A stretch of 64,000 bases of DNA from Ensifer adhaerens (GTDB taxonomy: Bacteria > Pseudomonadota > Alphaproteobacteria > Rhizobiales > Rhizobiaceae): contig NZ_JABEKT010000002.1 in the NCBI RefSeq assembly GCF_013283195.1, forward strand, positions 1 through 64,000, read 5' to 3'. Positions 1 to 9,218 of the stretch are shown one piece after another. A program made the position numbers and the translations under genes. Each line of letters begins with the position of its first letter. Position 1 is the stretch's first letter. The notes under the pieces were generated by a model. The model did no database searches. It had not been told where the DNA came from and was given only the letters and a program-made list of their open reading frames with translations.

Positions 1-22
1 CCGCCCTCGTTCAGTGATCGGG

Positions 23-52
23 CTTATAGACCCCACACCTCGAACACGTCAA
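23..52 (-). promoter_or_regulatory. Strong leftward promoter, rrn-like
   Basis: On the minus strand a -35 TTGACG (52 to 47) is followed by TATAAG (28 to 23, spacer 18) or CTATAA (29 to 24, spacer 17). The sequence immediately upstream (about 53-130) is A/T-rich, like an UP element. The GATCACTGAACGAGGGCGG run at the very edge resembles, from memory, the sequence just after rRNA P1 promoters in Rhizobiaceae. The transcript would leave the window to the left, so the gene it serves is unseen. The promoter itself is well supported; the rRNA assignment is inference. Confidence 0.55.
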
Positions 53-784
53 CAGGCAATTTCAAAAAACTGACAAGAAACGACAACTAACTGAAAATAC
101 AAAGGAAATTCATAAGGGAGTTATCAACAGGGCGAGGTGCGCAAATGCGTTCGACGAAAAAGGCGGGACTACCGGAATTGTTGCCGCAACCGGAGCGGAA
201 CCGTCACCCGTCCATACAACGCCTGTGGCATCAGCATCCGAGACGAACACGCTCGCGGTTGTCATCGCGCGCGCCGGCGACCGGCGCCGGGGCGCCAATA
301 CGAGTTGAAATGCGGTCGTGTCTGCAATCCTGGACGACACTGTTCGATGACAGCGATACCGGACTGCACCTGGAGACAGTCTCCGACCAACACCTCATCG
401 ACGATGTACATCGCCATGCGCGCTGAAAGGGTTCGAAGATGATGAAGGGTTCCGATCAGCTATTGCGAAAACATGCGCTTCCTCGTCTAAGAGCTGCCGA
501 CGCGCTCCAGGCCAGCTGTCTCCAGGTAGGGCCAACGCGAGACGCTACGCTTTAACGGCGCGACCGGTTGGGCGAGGATCACTGCGCGCAAGATCGCCAG
601 GTCGCCGCTCGCCAACGACCCTGATGTTGCCGATCGCGGCGGCGCGATGTCCGACAAGCCTTGCGCTGCCATCTTTTGGACTTATATTGCACTGCACTCG
701 ACGCCGCCTTTCTGGCCCGGGTTTCATGGCTGCATGCCGCCTTCACGCGAAGAACCTCTTCGCGCAAAACCGAAGGACCACTTC
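53..784. other. No recognisable gene (732 bp)
   Basis: The first part (53-130) is A/T-rich and belongs to the leftward promoter. Short open frames exist on both strands (for example 137-442 plus and 110-340 minus), but they have basic, low-information products, no ribosome binding site and no family resemblance. A TTGCGC/TATATT pair around 661-688 could be a weak promoter for the gene at 785. I see nothing else here. Confidence 0.5.
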
Positions 785-1030
785 ATGACTGTTTCGATAA
801 ACAATTTTGATGCTTCTACCGTCAGCGCTTCGGCCCATGTCGATATCGGCGATGCCGTCAGACGCTCGCGCCAGGCCATCGGCTATAGTGTCGACGAACT
901 TGCGCTCACCTGCGGGTTGACCGACGCCGAAATTACCAACATCGAGCTTGGTGCCGATGCCGATCCGGGCAAGCTTCGGCGGATCGCCGCCGCGCTTCAG
1001 TTGCCCGTAACCGCCTTCCTGCTCAGCTAG
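785..1030 (+). CDS. Small XRE-family helix-turn-helix protein (81 aa)
   Basis: A short cytoplasmic DNA-binding protein. Residues about 20-78 form a lambda-repressor-like HTH (IGDAVRRSRQAIGYSVDELA, then GLTDAEITNIELG), ending with a typical tail of the type LRRIAAALQLPVTAFL. The N-terminal 18 residues are unstructured. There is no second domain, so it is probably a stand-alone regulator or an orphan antitoxin-like protein. The ATG is chosen because GAAGGA lies 7 nt upstream; longer frames lack such a site. No toxin gene is adjacent, so its target is unknown. Confidence 0.7.
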   Translation: MTVSINNFDASTVSASAHVDIGDAVRRSRQAIGYSVDELALTCGLTDAEITNIELGADADPGKLRRIAAALQLPVTAFLLS

Positions 1031-1216
1031 ACCGTTCCGGGCGTGGACAGGGTCGATCTTGACGCAAGTCCTGAAGACCCGCTTCACACTTCTTATGGAA
1101 ATGTTCTAGGCGAATGGGCGTCGCGTTCACACACGACGCGGTGCCCACCCACCGACAGTGCCCGCAGCCGAGCCGGCAGCCTGTCGGCGAAACGGCCGCC
1201 CTCACCCGGTAAACCC

Positions 1217-2071
1217 TTACGATAAAACCTGCGCCAAAAGGGCCAGCGGCGTCGGCCGGCTTGGCACGCTCTGATGCAGGAACACGATCCTGCGCTCATA
1301 GGCGGCAGCATCGGGCACCTCGGTCAGGTGAAAGCCATTCCGCTGCAGCCCCTGCCAGGCCGGCACCACCGAGTTTCCCATTCCGTTGGCAACGAGCATG
1401 GCGATGGTCTCCAGAGCGTCCATGTCGCAACGGATATCCGGATCGAGCCCGGCGTCGGCGAGATATTGCGACGACAGCCGTCCGCCCCACGATCCCGGAT
1501 CGTAACGGATGAACGGCGCCTTGCCTATCCGCTCGGGAATGTCGCCAGGCCCCGCCCCATCCCTGCTGATGAAAACAAGCGGTTCGCGGCGGATGACACG
1601 GGCGGTCAATCCTTTCGGCAGCGCAAAGGGCGGTTCGACCAAGACGGCGGCGTCAAGCTCGCCGGAGAGCAGCTGTTCGTAGAGCTGCGACGACGAGCCG
1701 GGGCGCAGCATCAACTTCAAGCGCGGCGCTTGACGCGAGAGTTCGTCTAGAACCTCAGGGAAGATACCCGTCAGCGCCGTCGAGATCGCGCCGATCTTCA
1801 ACTCGGCGGCAAGCCCGCCACCCGCGGCGTCATATCTGAGGTTTTCGGCTTCCCGTATCAGCAGACGCGCCCTCGGCAACAGCGAAAGACAGGCCTCCGT
1901 CGGTTGGGCGGAATGGGCGCCGCGGGCGAGCAAGAGGCAGCCCAGCGCACGTTCGAGCGATTGAATGCGCTGGCTGACAGCGGCGGGCGTCAATTTCTCG
2001 CGCCGCGCGGCCGCTGCAATCGAGCCCGTTTCCACAGTGGCGACCAGGCTTTGCAGGAACCGAATATCCAA
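1217..2071 (-). CDS. LysR-family transcriptional regulator
   Basis: A 284-residue LysR-type regulator of normal family length. The N-terminal winged HTH (residues 1-60, with GSIAAAARREKLTPAAVSQRIQSLE) is followed by a periplasmic-binding-fold effector domain (about 90-280). It is divergent from the glyoxalase-fold gene at 2165, with 93 bp between them holding a LysR-type T-N11-A motif, so it probably controls that gene in response to a small molecule. The effector cannot be read from the sequence. Confidence 0.85.
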   Translation of the reverse strand: MDIRFLQSLVATVETGSIAAAARREKLTPAAVSQRIQSLERALGCLLLARGAHSAQPTEACLSLLPRARLLIREAENLRYDAAGGGLAAELKIGAISTALTGIFPEVLDELSRQAPRLKLMLRPGSSSQLYEQLLSGELDAAVLVEPPFALPKGLTARVIRREPLVFISRDGAGPGDIPERIGKAPFIRYDPGSWGGRLSSQYLADAGLDPDIRCDMDALETIAMLVANGMGNSVVPAWQGLQRNGFHLTEVPDAAAYERRIVFLHQSVPSRPTPLALLAQVLS

Positions 2072-2164
2072 TGGAAACCCTTATTCTCAGAGAAAGAATT
2101 ACATAGTTTTTCTTAGCCTCTCAAGACGGTATCCCTGTGTCAACCGGAGAGACAGGAGTTACAG
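2072..2164. promoter_or_regulatory. Divergent control region with LysR box
   Basis: The 93-bp gap holds ATTCT (2083-2087) and AGAAT (2095-2099) as an inverted repeat that fits the LysR T-N11-A pattern (T2085, A2097). A second dyad is AGAAA (2091-2095) and TTTCT (2109-2113). The block is A/T-rich, unlike its surroundings. It probably holds both divergent promoters and the regulator sites. Confidence 0.45.
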
Positions 2165-2578
2165 ATGAAGTCGCTTTTCCATCTTGCCTACCACGTGAAG
2201 GACCTCGACGACGCCCGCAGGTTCTACGGCGACGTGCTCGGCTGCGAGGAAGGGCGCAGCACGGACACCTGGGTCGATTTCGATTTCTTCGGCCATCAGA
2301 TCTCGCTGCATCTCGGTGAGCCCTTTGCGGTCACGCGGACCGGCAAGGTCGGCAATCATCTCGTGCTGATGCCGCATATGGGCGTGGTGCTGCGCCTTGC
2401 AGATTGGTTCGCTCTGGCCGAACGTCTCGAGCGTAAAGGCGTCAACTTCGATATTCCGCCGGTGGTGCGTTTCGAAGGCGAGCCAGGCGAACAGCGGACA
2501 ATGTTCTTCCTCGATCCGAGCGGCAATCCGATCGAGGTCAAGGGTGTTGCCGATTTCGACGGTCTGTTTGCGCACTGA
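2165..2578 (+). CDS. VOC-superfamily (glyoxalase/dioxygenase-fold) protein
   Basis: A 137-residue single VOC domain. It begins LFHLAYHVKDLDDARRFYGD and ends with the classic FFLDPSGNPIEVKG strand. Candidate metal ligands are the His in FHLAYHV, the His around VGNHLVLMP and the Glu in PIEVKG. Members catalyse dioxygenation, isomerisation or thiol transfer, and the substrate cannot be told here. AGGAG lies 6 nt before the ATG. The divergent LysR gene is the likely regulator. Confidence 0.8.
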   Translation: MKSLFHLAYHVKDLDDARRFYGDVLGCEEGRSTDTWVDFDFFGHQISLHLGEPFAVTRTGKVGNHLVLMPHMGVVLRLADWFALAERLERKGVNFDIPPVVRFEGEPGEQRTMFFLDPSGNPIEVKGVADFDGLFAH

Positions 2579-2700
2579 CGCAAGGAGCCGGATGTGGCCA
2601 AACCGAGTGCGCCTGCGCCAATCGGGAGATCTCGAACAAGATCTCCGCTGAAGAGCGAGGGGCACTAACCCGACCATGAATGCGGGCAGTGCGACCGGCG

Positions 2701-3450
2701 CTATCTTGCGTCGTGAAAGATGATGCCGACGGTGTGCCGCAGACCGGATCGAACACGGCTGACACCGTGCCGAAGGTTGACGCGATAGTTGCCTTTCGTG
2801 CCCTGCACCGGCCGGTTGTGAACGGCAAAGGCAACAGCATCACCTTGACGAAGGGGAACGACCTCGACCCGGCTCTGCATGCGCGGTCGCTGCTCCGTCA
2901 GCACGAATTCGCCGCCAGTGAAATCCTCACCCGGTTCGGACAGCAGGATCGCCACCTGGATCGGAAAGGCCAGATCGCCATAGAGATCCTGATGCAGGCA
3001 ATTGAAATCGCCGGGAACATATTGCAGCAGCAACGGCGTCGGCCGGGTCTGCCCAGCGTCATGGCACTGGCGGAGGAACTGCGTGTGCTCGGTGGGGTAT
3101 CGTTCGTCAATTCCCATTCGGCCGTTCCACTGGTTGGCAACGTCGGCGAGGTGGGGGTAGAGCGCGGTGCGCAGACCGCCCAGTAGATCCGGCAGTGGAT
3201 ACTTGAAGTAGCGATATTCGCCCTTGCCAAAGCCGTGCCTGGCCATATGGATGTGACTGCGGAAATGCTGTTCTTGGGTGTAAAGGGCCGAGATCCGCCG
3301 GCATTCTTCCGCAGAAAGAAGCTTTTCCAGGACCCCGCAGCCAAAGCCGTTCAACTCACTCGAAATCGCCTGCCAATCATAGGCTGCGACGCGTGCTTCC
3401 GCGGATTGGTCAAGCGGCTCTGAAAGGGCCATCGTGGCATGCGGGTTCAT
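2701..3450 (-). CDS. 2-oxoglutarate/Fe(II)-dependent oxygenase
   Basis: A 249-residue 2OG-Fe(II) oxygenase. The iron site is the HQD in CLHQDLYGDL (near residue 155) plus a distal His in NLRHGVSRVRSG, where the following Arg would bind 2-oxoglutarate. Between them lie AILLSEPGEDFTGGEFVL and LRQGDAVAFAVHNRPV, usual core strands of this fold. The start with RBS AAAGGAGG 7 nt upstream is chosen over an upstream in-frame start. It is downstream of alkB on the same strand but 201 bp away. Similar genes accompany alkB/ada in other alphaproteobacteria, which suggests a nucleic-acid or alkylation-linked substrate; this is inference. Confidence 0.78.
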   Translation of the reverse strand: MNPHATMALSEPLDQSAEARVAAYDWQAISSELNGFGCGVLEKLLSAEECRRISALYTQEQHFRSHIHMARHGFGKGEYRYFKYPLPDLLGGLRTALYPHLADVANQWNGRMGIDERYPTEHTQFLRQCHDAGQTRPTPLLLQYVPGDFNCLHQDLYGDLAFPIQVAILLSEPGEDFTGGEFVLTEQRPRMQSRVEVVPLRQGDAVAFAVHNRPVQGTKGNYRVNLRHGVSRVRSGLRHTVGIIFHDAR

Positions 3451-3651
3451 CGGATTGCCTCCTTTGCGATTGGCGCGACGAGGCGTTCCATGCCCCGACA
3501 CTGTGCATTGATCAGGTTCATTGAGCTAACTCCGTTCCTAGCCGGCCCAAGGCGGCGAGTGATCGCGCGCCCTGACCGGACTCTCGTTCCTGCATTGAAT
3601 TCGACGACGTCTTTCTTCAGCAGCTGCACCGCCGAGCGGGCCGGAGGATCC

Positions 3652-4299
3652 TCAGAGAGCGCCGCGAAAAGTCAGGTTGATGCGCATTCGACCAAGGCTC
3701 TCGTGATCGCCATCCTTCAGTTCCGTTACTCCGTGATAGAACAGGCGCGACGGTCCGCCCCAGACCACGACATCGCCGTGGCGCAGCGCGTATTTGCGAA
3801 CAGGGTCATTGCGGTTCAGCCCGCCAAACTGGAACGTGGCGGGAAGGCCGAGCGACACAGAGACGATCGGGTGGGAATGATCGCGCTCATCCTTGTCCTG
3901 ATGGAGAGAAAGTTTTGCGCCCGGCTCGTACCGATTGATCAGACATGCATCAGGTCTGAAATCCGGGTAGCCCGCCTCCGTCGCCGCGGCGAGGGCAAGA
4001 GCAAGGAAGGCCGACGGCAGTGCCGGCCACGGCCTGCCGGTTTCCGGGTCGAGCCTGTCGTAGCGATAGCCGCTTCGGTCGGTGACCCTGCCCGCCGCAC
4101 CACAATTGCTCATCGCGACGGACATCGTGTAGCCGCCCGGCGTCACCATATGCCGGAACGGCGCTTGCGCGATAACCTCACGCAGTGCGGGCAGAACCCG
4201 GTCTTCGAACGGCAGCGCGAAACCGCGAAGCAGGATCGCCCCTTCAGCCATGGTTTCACGCAATGGGTCGATAGCGAACTTGGCGAAAAGATCGGTCAT
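3652..4299 (-). CDS. alkB: DNA oxidative demethylase AlkB
   Basis: A 215-residue AlkB homologue that removes methyl groups from 1-methyladenine and 3-methylcytosine using Fe(II), oxygen and 2-oxoglutarate. Visible signatures are the nucleotide-recognition lid (TPGGYTMSVAMSNCG), the substrate loop DRSGYRY, the iron ligands in LHQDKDE (HxD) and RLFYHGV, and RMRINLTFR at the C-terminus for the 2-oxoglutarate arginines (RxNxTFR). Length matches E. coli AlkB. Its start overlaps the stop of the upstream gene by ATGA, so the two are translationally coupled. Confidence 0.93.
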   Translation of the reverse strand: MTDLFAKFAIDPLRETMAEGAILLRGFALPFEDRVLPALREVIAQAPFRHMVTPGGYTMSVAMSNCGAAGRVTDRSGYRYDRLDPETGRPWPALPSAFLALALAAATEAGYPDFRPDACLINRYEPGAKLSLHQDKDERDHSHPIVSVSLGLPATFQFGGLNRNDPVRKYALRHGDVVVWGGPSRLFYHGVTELKDGDHESLGRMRINLTFRGAL

Positions 4300-4946
4300 G
4301 ATGGCGATCCGGAGAGGAATTTGGTGATGTTGGGATGCAGGACCGGGCGATAACCAGCCCGAAGCGCTTCGACGGTCGATGGTGGCGTCAATAAGCCTTC
4401 AGCGACAATCTCTGGTTCCGGCCCGCGATAACCGCTTTCGGTCCAGCGGAAACAGCGTCCGGACACGACCGTGAACGCAAAACCGGATGCGACCACCATC
4501 GTACCATCCGGCAGATCGGCGGCGGGCGACGGCAGCGGATGGATGCGCTTGCGTCCAAGAGACTGCCTCTCACGATGGAGCACCGCATCGAGTTCGCCCG
4601 CCGACGGCGGCGTGTTCGAGCCGCCGGCCCAGGTGGCCCTGAAACCGGACGCAGCCTCCCGCCTGCAGAAGAAGCAGGGACGGTGGCCGGCCGCCAGCGC
4701 GACGGCCTCGTCGAGAAAGAAAAGTTCGGTCCAGCTTCGACGGGCCATGACGTCCCGCCGCCGATCCCCGTAGTCGCAGACGCAGATCAGCCATGCCTTG
4801 GACGACCACCGTCGTCTCAGAAGGGTCTTCGTCGCGGGATCGTGGATGATGCCGCGGTTGCCGGTGAACAGACCGCGCTGGCCGATGGCGACAACGTCGC
4901 CGAATGGCGTCACACGATTCTGAAGCGGGCGATGATTGGTTTGCAT
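4296..4946 (-). CDS. Conserved protein with CVC and CFFC cysteine pairs, coupled to alkB
   Basis: A 216-residue cytoplasmic protein of no family I can name. It begins NRVTPFGDVVAIGQRGLFTGNRG and carries two cysteine pairs, WLICVCDYG (around residue 55) and GHRPCFFCRREA (around 91). The latter resembles the RPCxRC zinc-binding segment of the Ada N-terminal domain. A TELFFLDEAVALAAGHRP helix leads into it. I recall similar proteins in actinobacteria and rhizobia as uncharacterised. The ATG at 4946 is chosen because residues before it look non-coding. The stop overlaps the alkB start, so it probably belongs to the alkylation response. The function is unknown; zinc binding is inferred. Confidence 0.7.
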   Translation of the reverse strand: MQTNHRPLQNRVTPFGDVVAIGQRGLFTGNRGIIHDPATKTLLRRRWSSKAWLICVCDYGDRRRDVMARRSWTELFFLDEAVALAAGHRPCFFCRREAASGFRATWAGGSNTPPSAGELDAVLHRERQSLGRKRIHPLPSPAADLPDGTMVVASGFAFTVVSGRCFRWTESGYRGPEPEIVAEGLLTPPSTVEALRAGYRPVLHPNITKFLSGSPS

Positions 4947-5316
4947 GCCGGAAGTGTTCCCCGGATCGCGTCTGCGTCCGAAAGCGAGACCATGGTGCGG
5001 CCGGATCACGCAGAGCGCGACACGATCGCCGTGACGACCGCCGCTCTCACGAGTGGCAGCATCAGGTCAGCTTGAGCGAGAACCAGGAAATGCACCACCC
5101 GTTTCCTGCGTATGGGGGGAACGCGCGGCCACCCCGACCGCCGGCATGCAGATTGTGCGGGGCAGAAAGTGCCCCATAGACGGGGATCTCAACACCAGCC
5201 TTCGGCTGCGACTGATCAAGTGATCGCCCCAAGCGCGTGCATTTGCGGCCTGCCGCGCAGGCATGGGTGTGGGCCGCTTTCACCCCCGGTGTTGCAGCCC
5301 TTGGGCGAAAACCGGC
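4947..5316. other. Intergenic, 370 bp, no gene seen
   Basis: This lies between the start of the alkB-linked gene and the end of the peptide transporter operon, both leftward. Frames here are antisense or short and lack ribosome binding sites. It should contain the promoter of the alkB group on its left side and the end of the transporter transcript on its right. I found no clear hairpin followed by a T run. Confidence 0.4.
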
Positions 5317-6277
<961 letters not shown>

Positions 6278-6288
<11 letters not shown>

Positions 6289-7258
6289 GATTGAAACACT
6301 TCACGAAGCCATCATGGCTGAGGGCAGATAGCGGTGGAATTTCGGCGGAACAGACAGGCGTCGCCCTGTGGCAGCGCGGCTGGAACCGACAGCCGGGCGG
6401 AAAGTTGGCAATGGAGGGAACCGTGCCCTCGATCTCCTGCAGGCGCTTGCGCCCTTCCAGTCGGCGCGAACCGAGCTGCGGCAGCGATTTGAGCAGACCG
6501 CCGGTATAGGGATGAGCCGGATGGAGGAAGAGATCGGCGACCGGCCTTTCTTCCACCAGGCGCCCGGCATACATGATACCGACCCTGTTGCACATGTTGG
6601 CGATCACGCCCAGATCGTGGCTGATCATCAGGACGGACGTGCCGCGCGCCGCGCAAAGCTCCTTGACCAGCTTGAGGATCTCGGCCTGGACCGTGACGTC
6701 GAGCGCAGTCGTCGGTTCATCGGCGATCAGGAGGTCCGGGTTGCAGGCGAGCGCGATGGCGATCATCACGCGTTGCCGCATGCCGCCGGACATCTGGTGC
6801 GGATAGGCCTTCACCCGCTCCTCCGGCGCTGGAACCTGGACGTTGCCAAGCGCTTCGATCGCCAGCCTTTCGGCTTCCTTCCAGGTTGCGCCCTTGTGAA
6901 GCACAAACATTTCGGCGATCTGACGCCCGACCGGAGACAAGGGGTTGAGCGCCGTCATCGGCTCCTGGAAGATCATGGCGATCTTCTCGCCGCGAAGCCG
7001 CCGCAGCTCACCCTTCGAAAGCCCCCTCAGATCCCGGCCGTTGAAATTCAACGTGCCGCCGGTCACGGCGAGCGGTTTGCGCAAGAGGCCGATGATAGAA
7101 AGCGCGGTGATGCTCTTGCCGCAGCCCGATTCACCGACGAGCCCATAGGCTTCGCCACGGCCGATCGAGAACGACACGTTGTCGACGACGTTGTGGCTTA
7201 CCCCGCCCGACACGATGTCCAGGCGCAGATCCCTGACTTCAAGCAAATTGTCCGTCAT
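6278..7258 (-). CDS. Peptide/nickel-type ABC transporter ATP-binding protein (DppD/OppD family)
   Basis: A 326-residue partner ATPase of the importer. Walker A is GESGCGKS (42-49), the Q-loop region [14 protein letters not shown], the signature SGGMRQR, Walker [15 protein letters not shown] and the His switch ISHDLGV. The C-terminal extension carries cysteines ([14 protein letters not shown]) of the kind that in related ATPases forms an iron-sulfur or metal site. The frame is open further upstream, but the start at 7258 is fixed by an ATGA overlap with the permease stop and by homology. Confidence 0.9.
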
Positions 7259-8076
7259 AGCTGGCGCGCCTTCATATGCGGGTCCAGCCAGTCGCGCAGG
7301 CCGTCGCCGAAGAGATTGAGCCCGAGAACGGTGACGAAGATCGCCAGCCCTGGGAAGATCGCCGCCCAGGGCGCGATAACGATGAGTTCGCGCGCGTCCG
7401 TCAGCATGTTGCCCCAGCTCGGGAACGGCGGCTTGATGCCAAGGCCGAGATAGGAGAGTGCTGCTTCCGCAAGGATTGCGTCGCCCATGCCGAGCGTTCC
7501 GATCACCAGGATCGGACCGATCATGTTGGGCAGGATCTGCGTGATCATGATGCGGATATCGCCGTAGCCGAGCGTCTTTGCCGCCTGGACATAGCCCTGC
7601 TTCTTCAGGGACAGCGCCGAGCTTCGCGCGATGCGACAGGTCCATGACCAGTTGGTGAGGCCAAGCGCGATCAGCAGGCTGACGAGGCCGGGACCGAGGA
7701 TCGCCATGATCGCAAGCGCGAAGATCAGGCTGGGGATCGCCAGCATCAGGTTGGTGAGCCCGGTGACGAAATCGTCCCACCAGCCGCCAAAGTAGCCGGC
7801 CGAAATGCCAAGCGCCAGGCCGATCAGTGTGTTGATGACCTGCGAGCCGATGCCGACGGCAAGCGATATGCGGGCGCCATAGAGAATGCGGCTGAGAACG
7901 TCACGGCCTTGCGCGTCGGTGCCGAACCAGAACTGCGCATCCGGCGGAAGCTCCGCATTCATCAGGTCGGCGTCGAGCACGGGATCGGTCGGTGCGAGCC
8001 AAGGCGCCAGCAGTGCCGCCGAGATGATGACGATACAGAGGACGCCACCGATGAGGAGATTGAGCCTTAGTCTCAT
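7255..8076 (-). CDS. Peptide-type ABC transporter permease (DppC family)
   Basis: A 273-residue inner-membrane permease. It has an N-terminal anchor (LLIGGVLCIVIISAALLAPWLAPTD) and the usual DppC lead-in PPDAQFWFGTDAQGRDVLSRILYGARISL. Five more hydrophobic segments follow. The EAA loop is EAALSYLGLGIKPPFPSWGNML, which contacts the ATPases. It starts 4 bp after the B-type permease stop and overlaps the D-type ATPase by ATGA. Confidence 0.9.
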   Translation of the reverse strand: MRLRLNLLIGGVLCIVIISAALLAPWLAPTDPVLDADLMNAELPPDAQFWFGTDAQGRDVLSRILYGARISLAVGIGSQVINTLIGLALGISAGYFGGWWDDFVTGLTNLMLAIPSLIFALAIMAILGPGLVSLLIALGLTNWSWTCRIARSSALSLKKQGYVQAAKTLGYGDIRIMITQILPNMIGPILVIGTLGMGDAILAEAALSYLGLGIKPPFPSWGNMLTDARELIVIAPWAAIFPGLAIFVTVLGLNLFGDGLRDWLDPHMKARQL

Positions 8077-8080
8077 GGGT

Positions 8081-9016
8081 CTATCCGTGGCTGATGCGCG
8101 GATCGATGACCGCGTAAAGAATATCGACGATGGTGTTGATGAGCAGGAACCAGAGAACGATGACGAGGATCGCGCCCTGGACCACCGGGATGTCGCGCAG
8201 GCTGACGCTATCGACGAGCAGGGACCCGAGGCCCGGCCAGGAGAACAGCTTCTCGACCACGACAGCCTGGCCCATCATCGAGCCGAACTGCAGGCCGATG
8301 GTGGTGATGATCAGCACCAGAACGTTGCGAACGACGTGCCAGGTGACGAGGCGAAAGCCGTTCATGCCCTTGGCACGGGCGGTACGGATGAAATCAGCGT
8401 TCATCACGTCGAGGACGGCTGCGCGCGTCGTGCGCGCCAGAAGCGCCATCGGCGCGACGCCAAGCGTCAGGGCCGGCAGGATCAGGTTCATCGGCCCGCC
8501 GTCACCGTAACCGAAACTCGGCAACCAGCCGAGCGTCAGCGCAAACAGATACATGCCGAGCAAACCCAGCCAGAACTGCGGCAGAGACAGACCCGAGATC
8601 GCGCCGATCATCGTCAGCGTATCGATGATGCTGCCCGGTTTCAAAGCGGCAATGAAGCCGAGCGGCACGCCAACGCACATGGCGATCGCCATGGCCGCGA
8701 AGGCGAGCTTCAATGTCGGCCACATGCGCTCGCCGATCAGATGGGCCACCGGCTGGCGGCTGCGGAACGACGTCCCGAGATCGAAGCGTGCGAGGTCGGA
8801 CAGGTAGGATCCGAACCGCACATACAGCGGCTGGTCGAGACCGAACTCACGCGTCATCTTCTCGACGATCTTCGGATCGCCGCCGCCCTTGCCATTGGCC
8901 GTCAGGCTGGTGGCGATGCTGCCCGGCACGACGCTGAAGATCACGAAGATCAACAGCGATATCGCGATGACTGTCGGGATCACCTGCAATATGCGGCGCA
9001 CGACGAACTGAAGCAT
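8081..9016 (-). CDS. Peptide-type ABC transporter permease (DppB family)
   Basis: A 311-residue inner-membrane permease. It has the DppB N-terminal helix (RRILQVIPTVIAISLLIFVIF) followed by the periplasmic segment with FGLDQPLYVRFG. The core permease domain has about five helices, ARAKGMNGFRLVTWHVVRNV as the EAA loop, and a C-terminal helix before DPRISHG, the usual ending of this family. It lies 202 bp downstream of the binding-protein gene with a strong stem-loop in between, which is expected to leave it expressed less than the binding protein. Confidence 0.9.
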   Translation of the reverse strand: MLQFVVRRILQVIPTVIAISLLIFVIFSVVPGSIATSLTANGKGGGDPKIVEKMTREFGLDQPLYVRFGSYLSDLARFDLGTSFRSRQPVAHLIGERMWPTLKLAFAAMAIAMCVGVPLGFIAALKPGSIIDTLTMIGAISGLSLPQFWLGLLGMYLFALTLGWLPSFGYGDGGPMNLILPALTLGVAPMALLARTTRAAVLDVMNADFIRTARAKGMNGFRLVTWHVVRNVLVLIITTIGLQFGSMMGQAVVVEKLFSWPGLGSLLVDSVSLRDIPVVQGAILVIVLWFLLINTIVDILYAVIDPRISHG

Positions 9017-9182
9017 TCATTTCCCCCCTCGCCGCGCCCATCCAGAGATGCGCGGGCGATCGTTCTCAGGCGCAATGCCAACCGATGGCGGTCCCGCCGC
9101 CGGATCATCCCCGCAAACGTCAAACCGTAAGAAAATGCTTACGTTATCGACCGTGACGCGAACCTGATATCGGCGAAAGGAA

Positions 9183-9210
9183 CCCCGATATCGCCGAGGC
9201 GATATCGGGG
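9183..9210 (-). terminator. Intercistronic stem-loop after the binding-protein gene
   Basis: CCCCGATATCGCC (9183-9195) and its exact complement (9198-9210) form a 13-bp perfect palindrome with a 2-nt centre, 8 bp past the end of the binding-protein gene at 9219. On the minus strand it is followed by a short pyrimidine stretch (TTCCTTTC). Such hairpins after binding-protein genes usually stabilise the upstream message or cut read-through to the permeases. It could also act as a partial terminator. Confidence 0.65.
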
Positions 9211-9218
9211 CTCGGCGA

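Noticed and set aside
121-129. TTATCAACA resembling a DnaA box
   Set aside because: A single eight-of-nine match without clustering, iterons or replication genes nearby is expected by chance.
110-442. Short open frames near the left edge on both strands (110-340 minus, 137-442 plus)
   Set aside because: Compositionally odd products, no ribosome binding sites and overlap with the A/T-rich promoter region; not supportable as genes.
7259-7780. N-terminal extension of the DppD-type ATPase frame
   Set aside because: It overlaps the permease gene in another frame and encodes no family sequence; the real start is at the ATGA overlap (7258).
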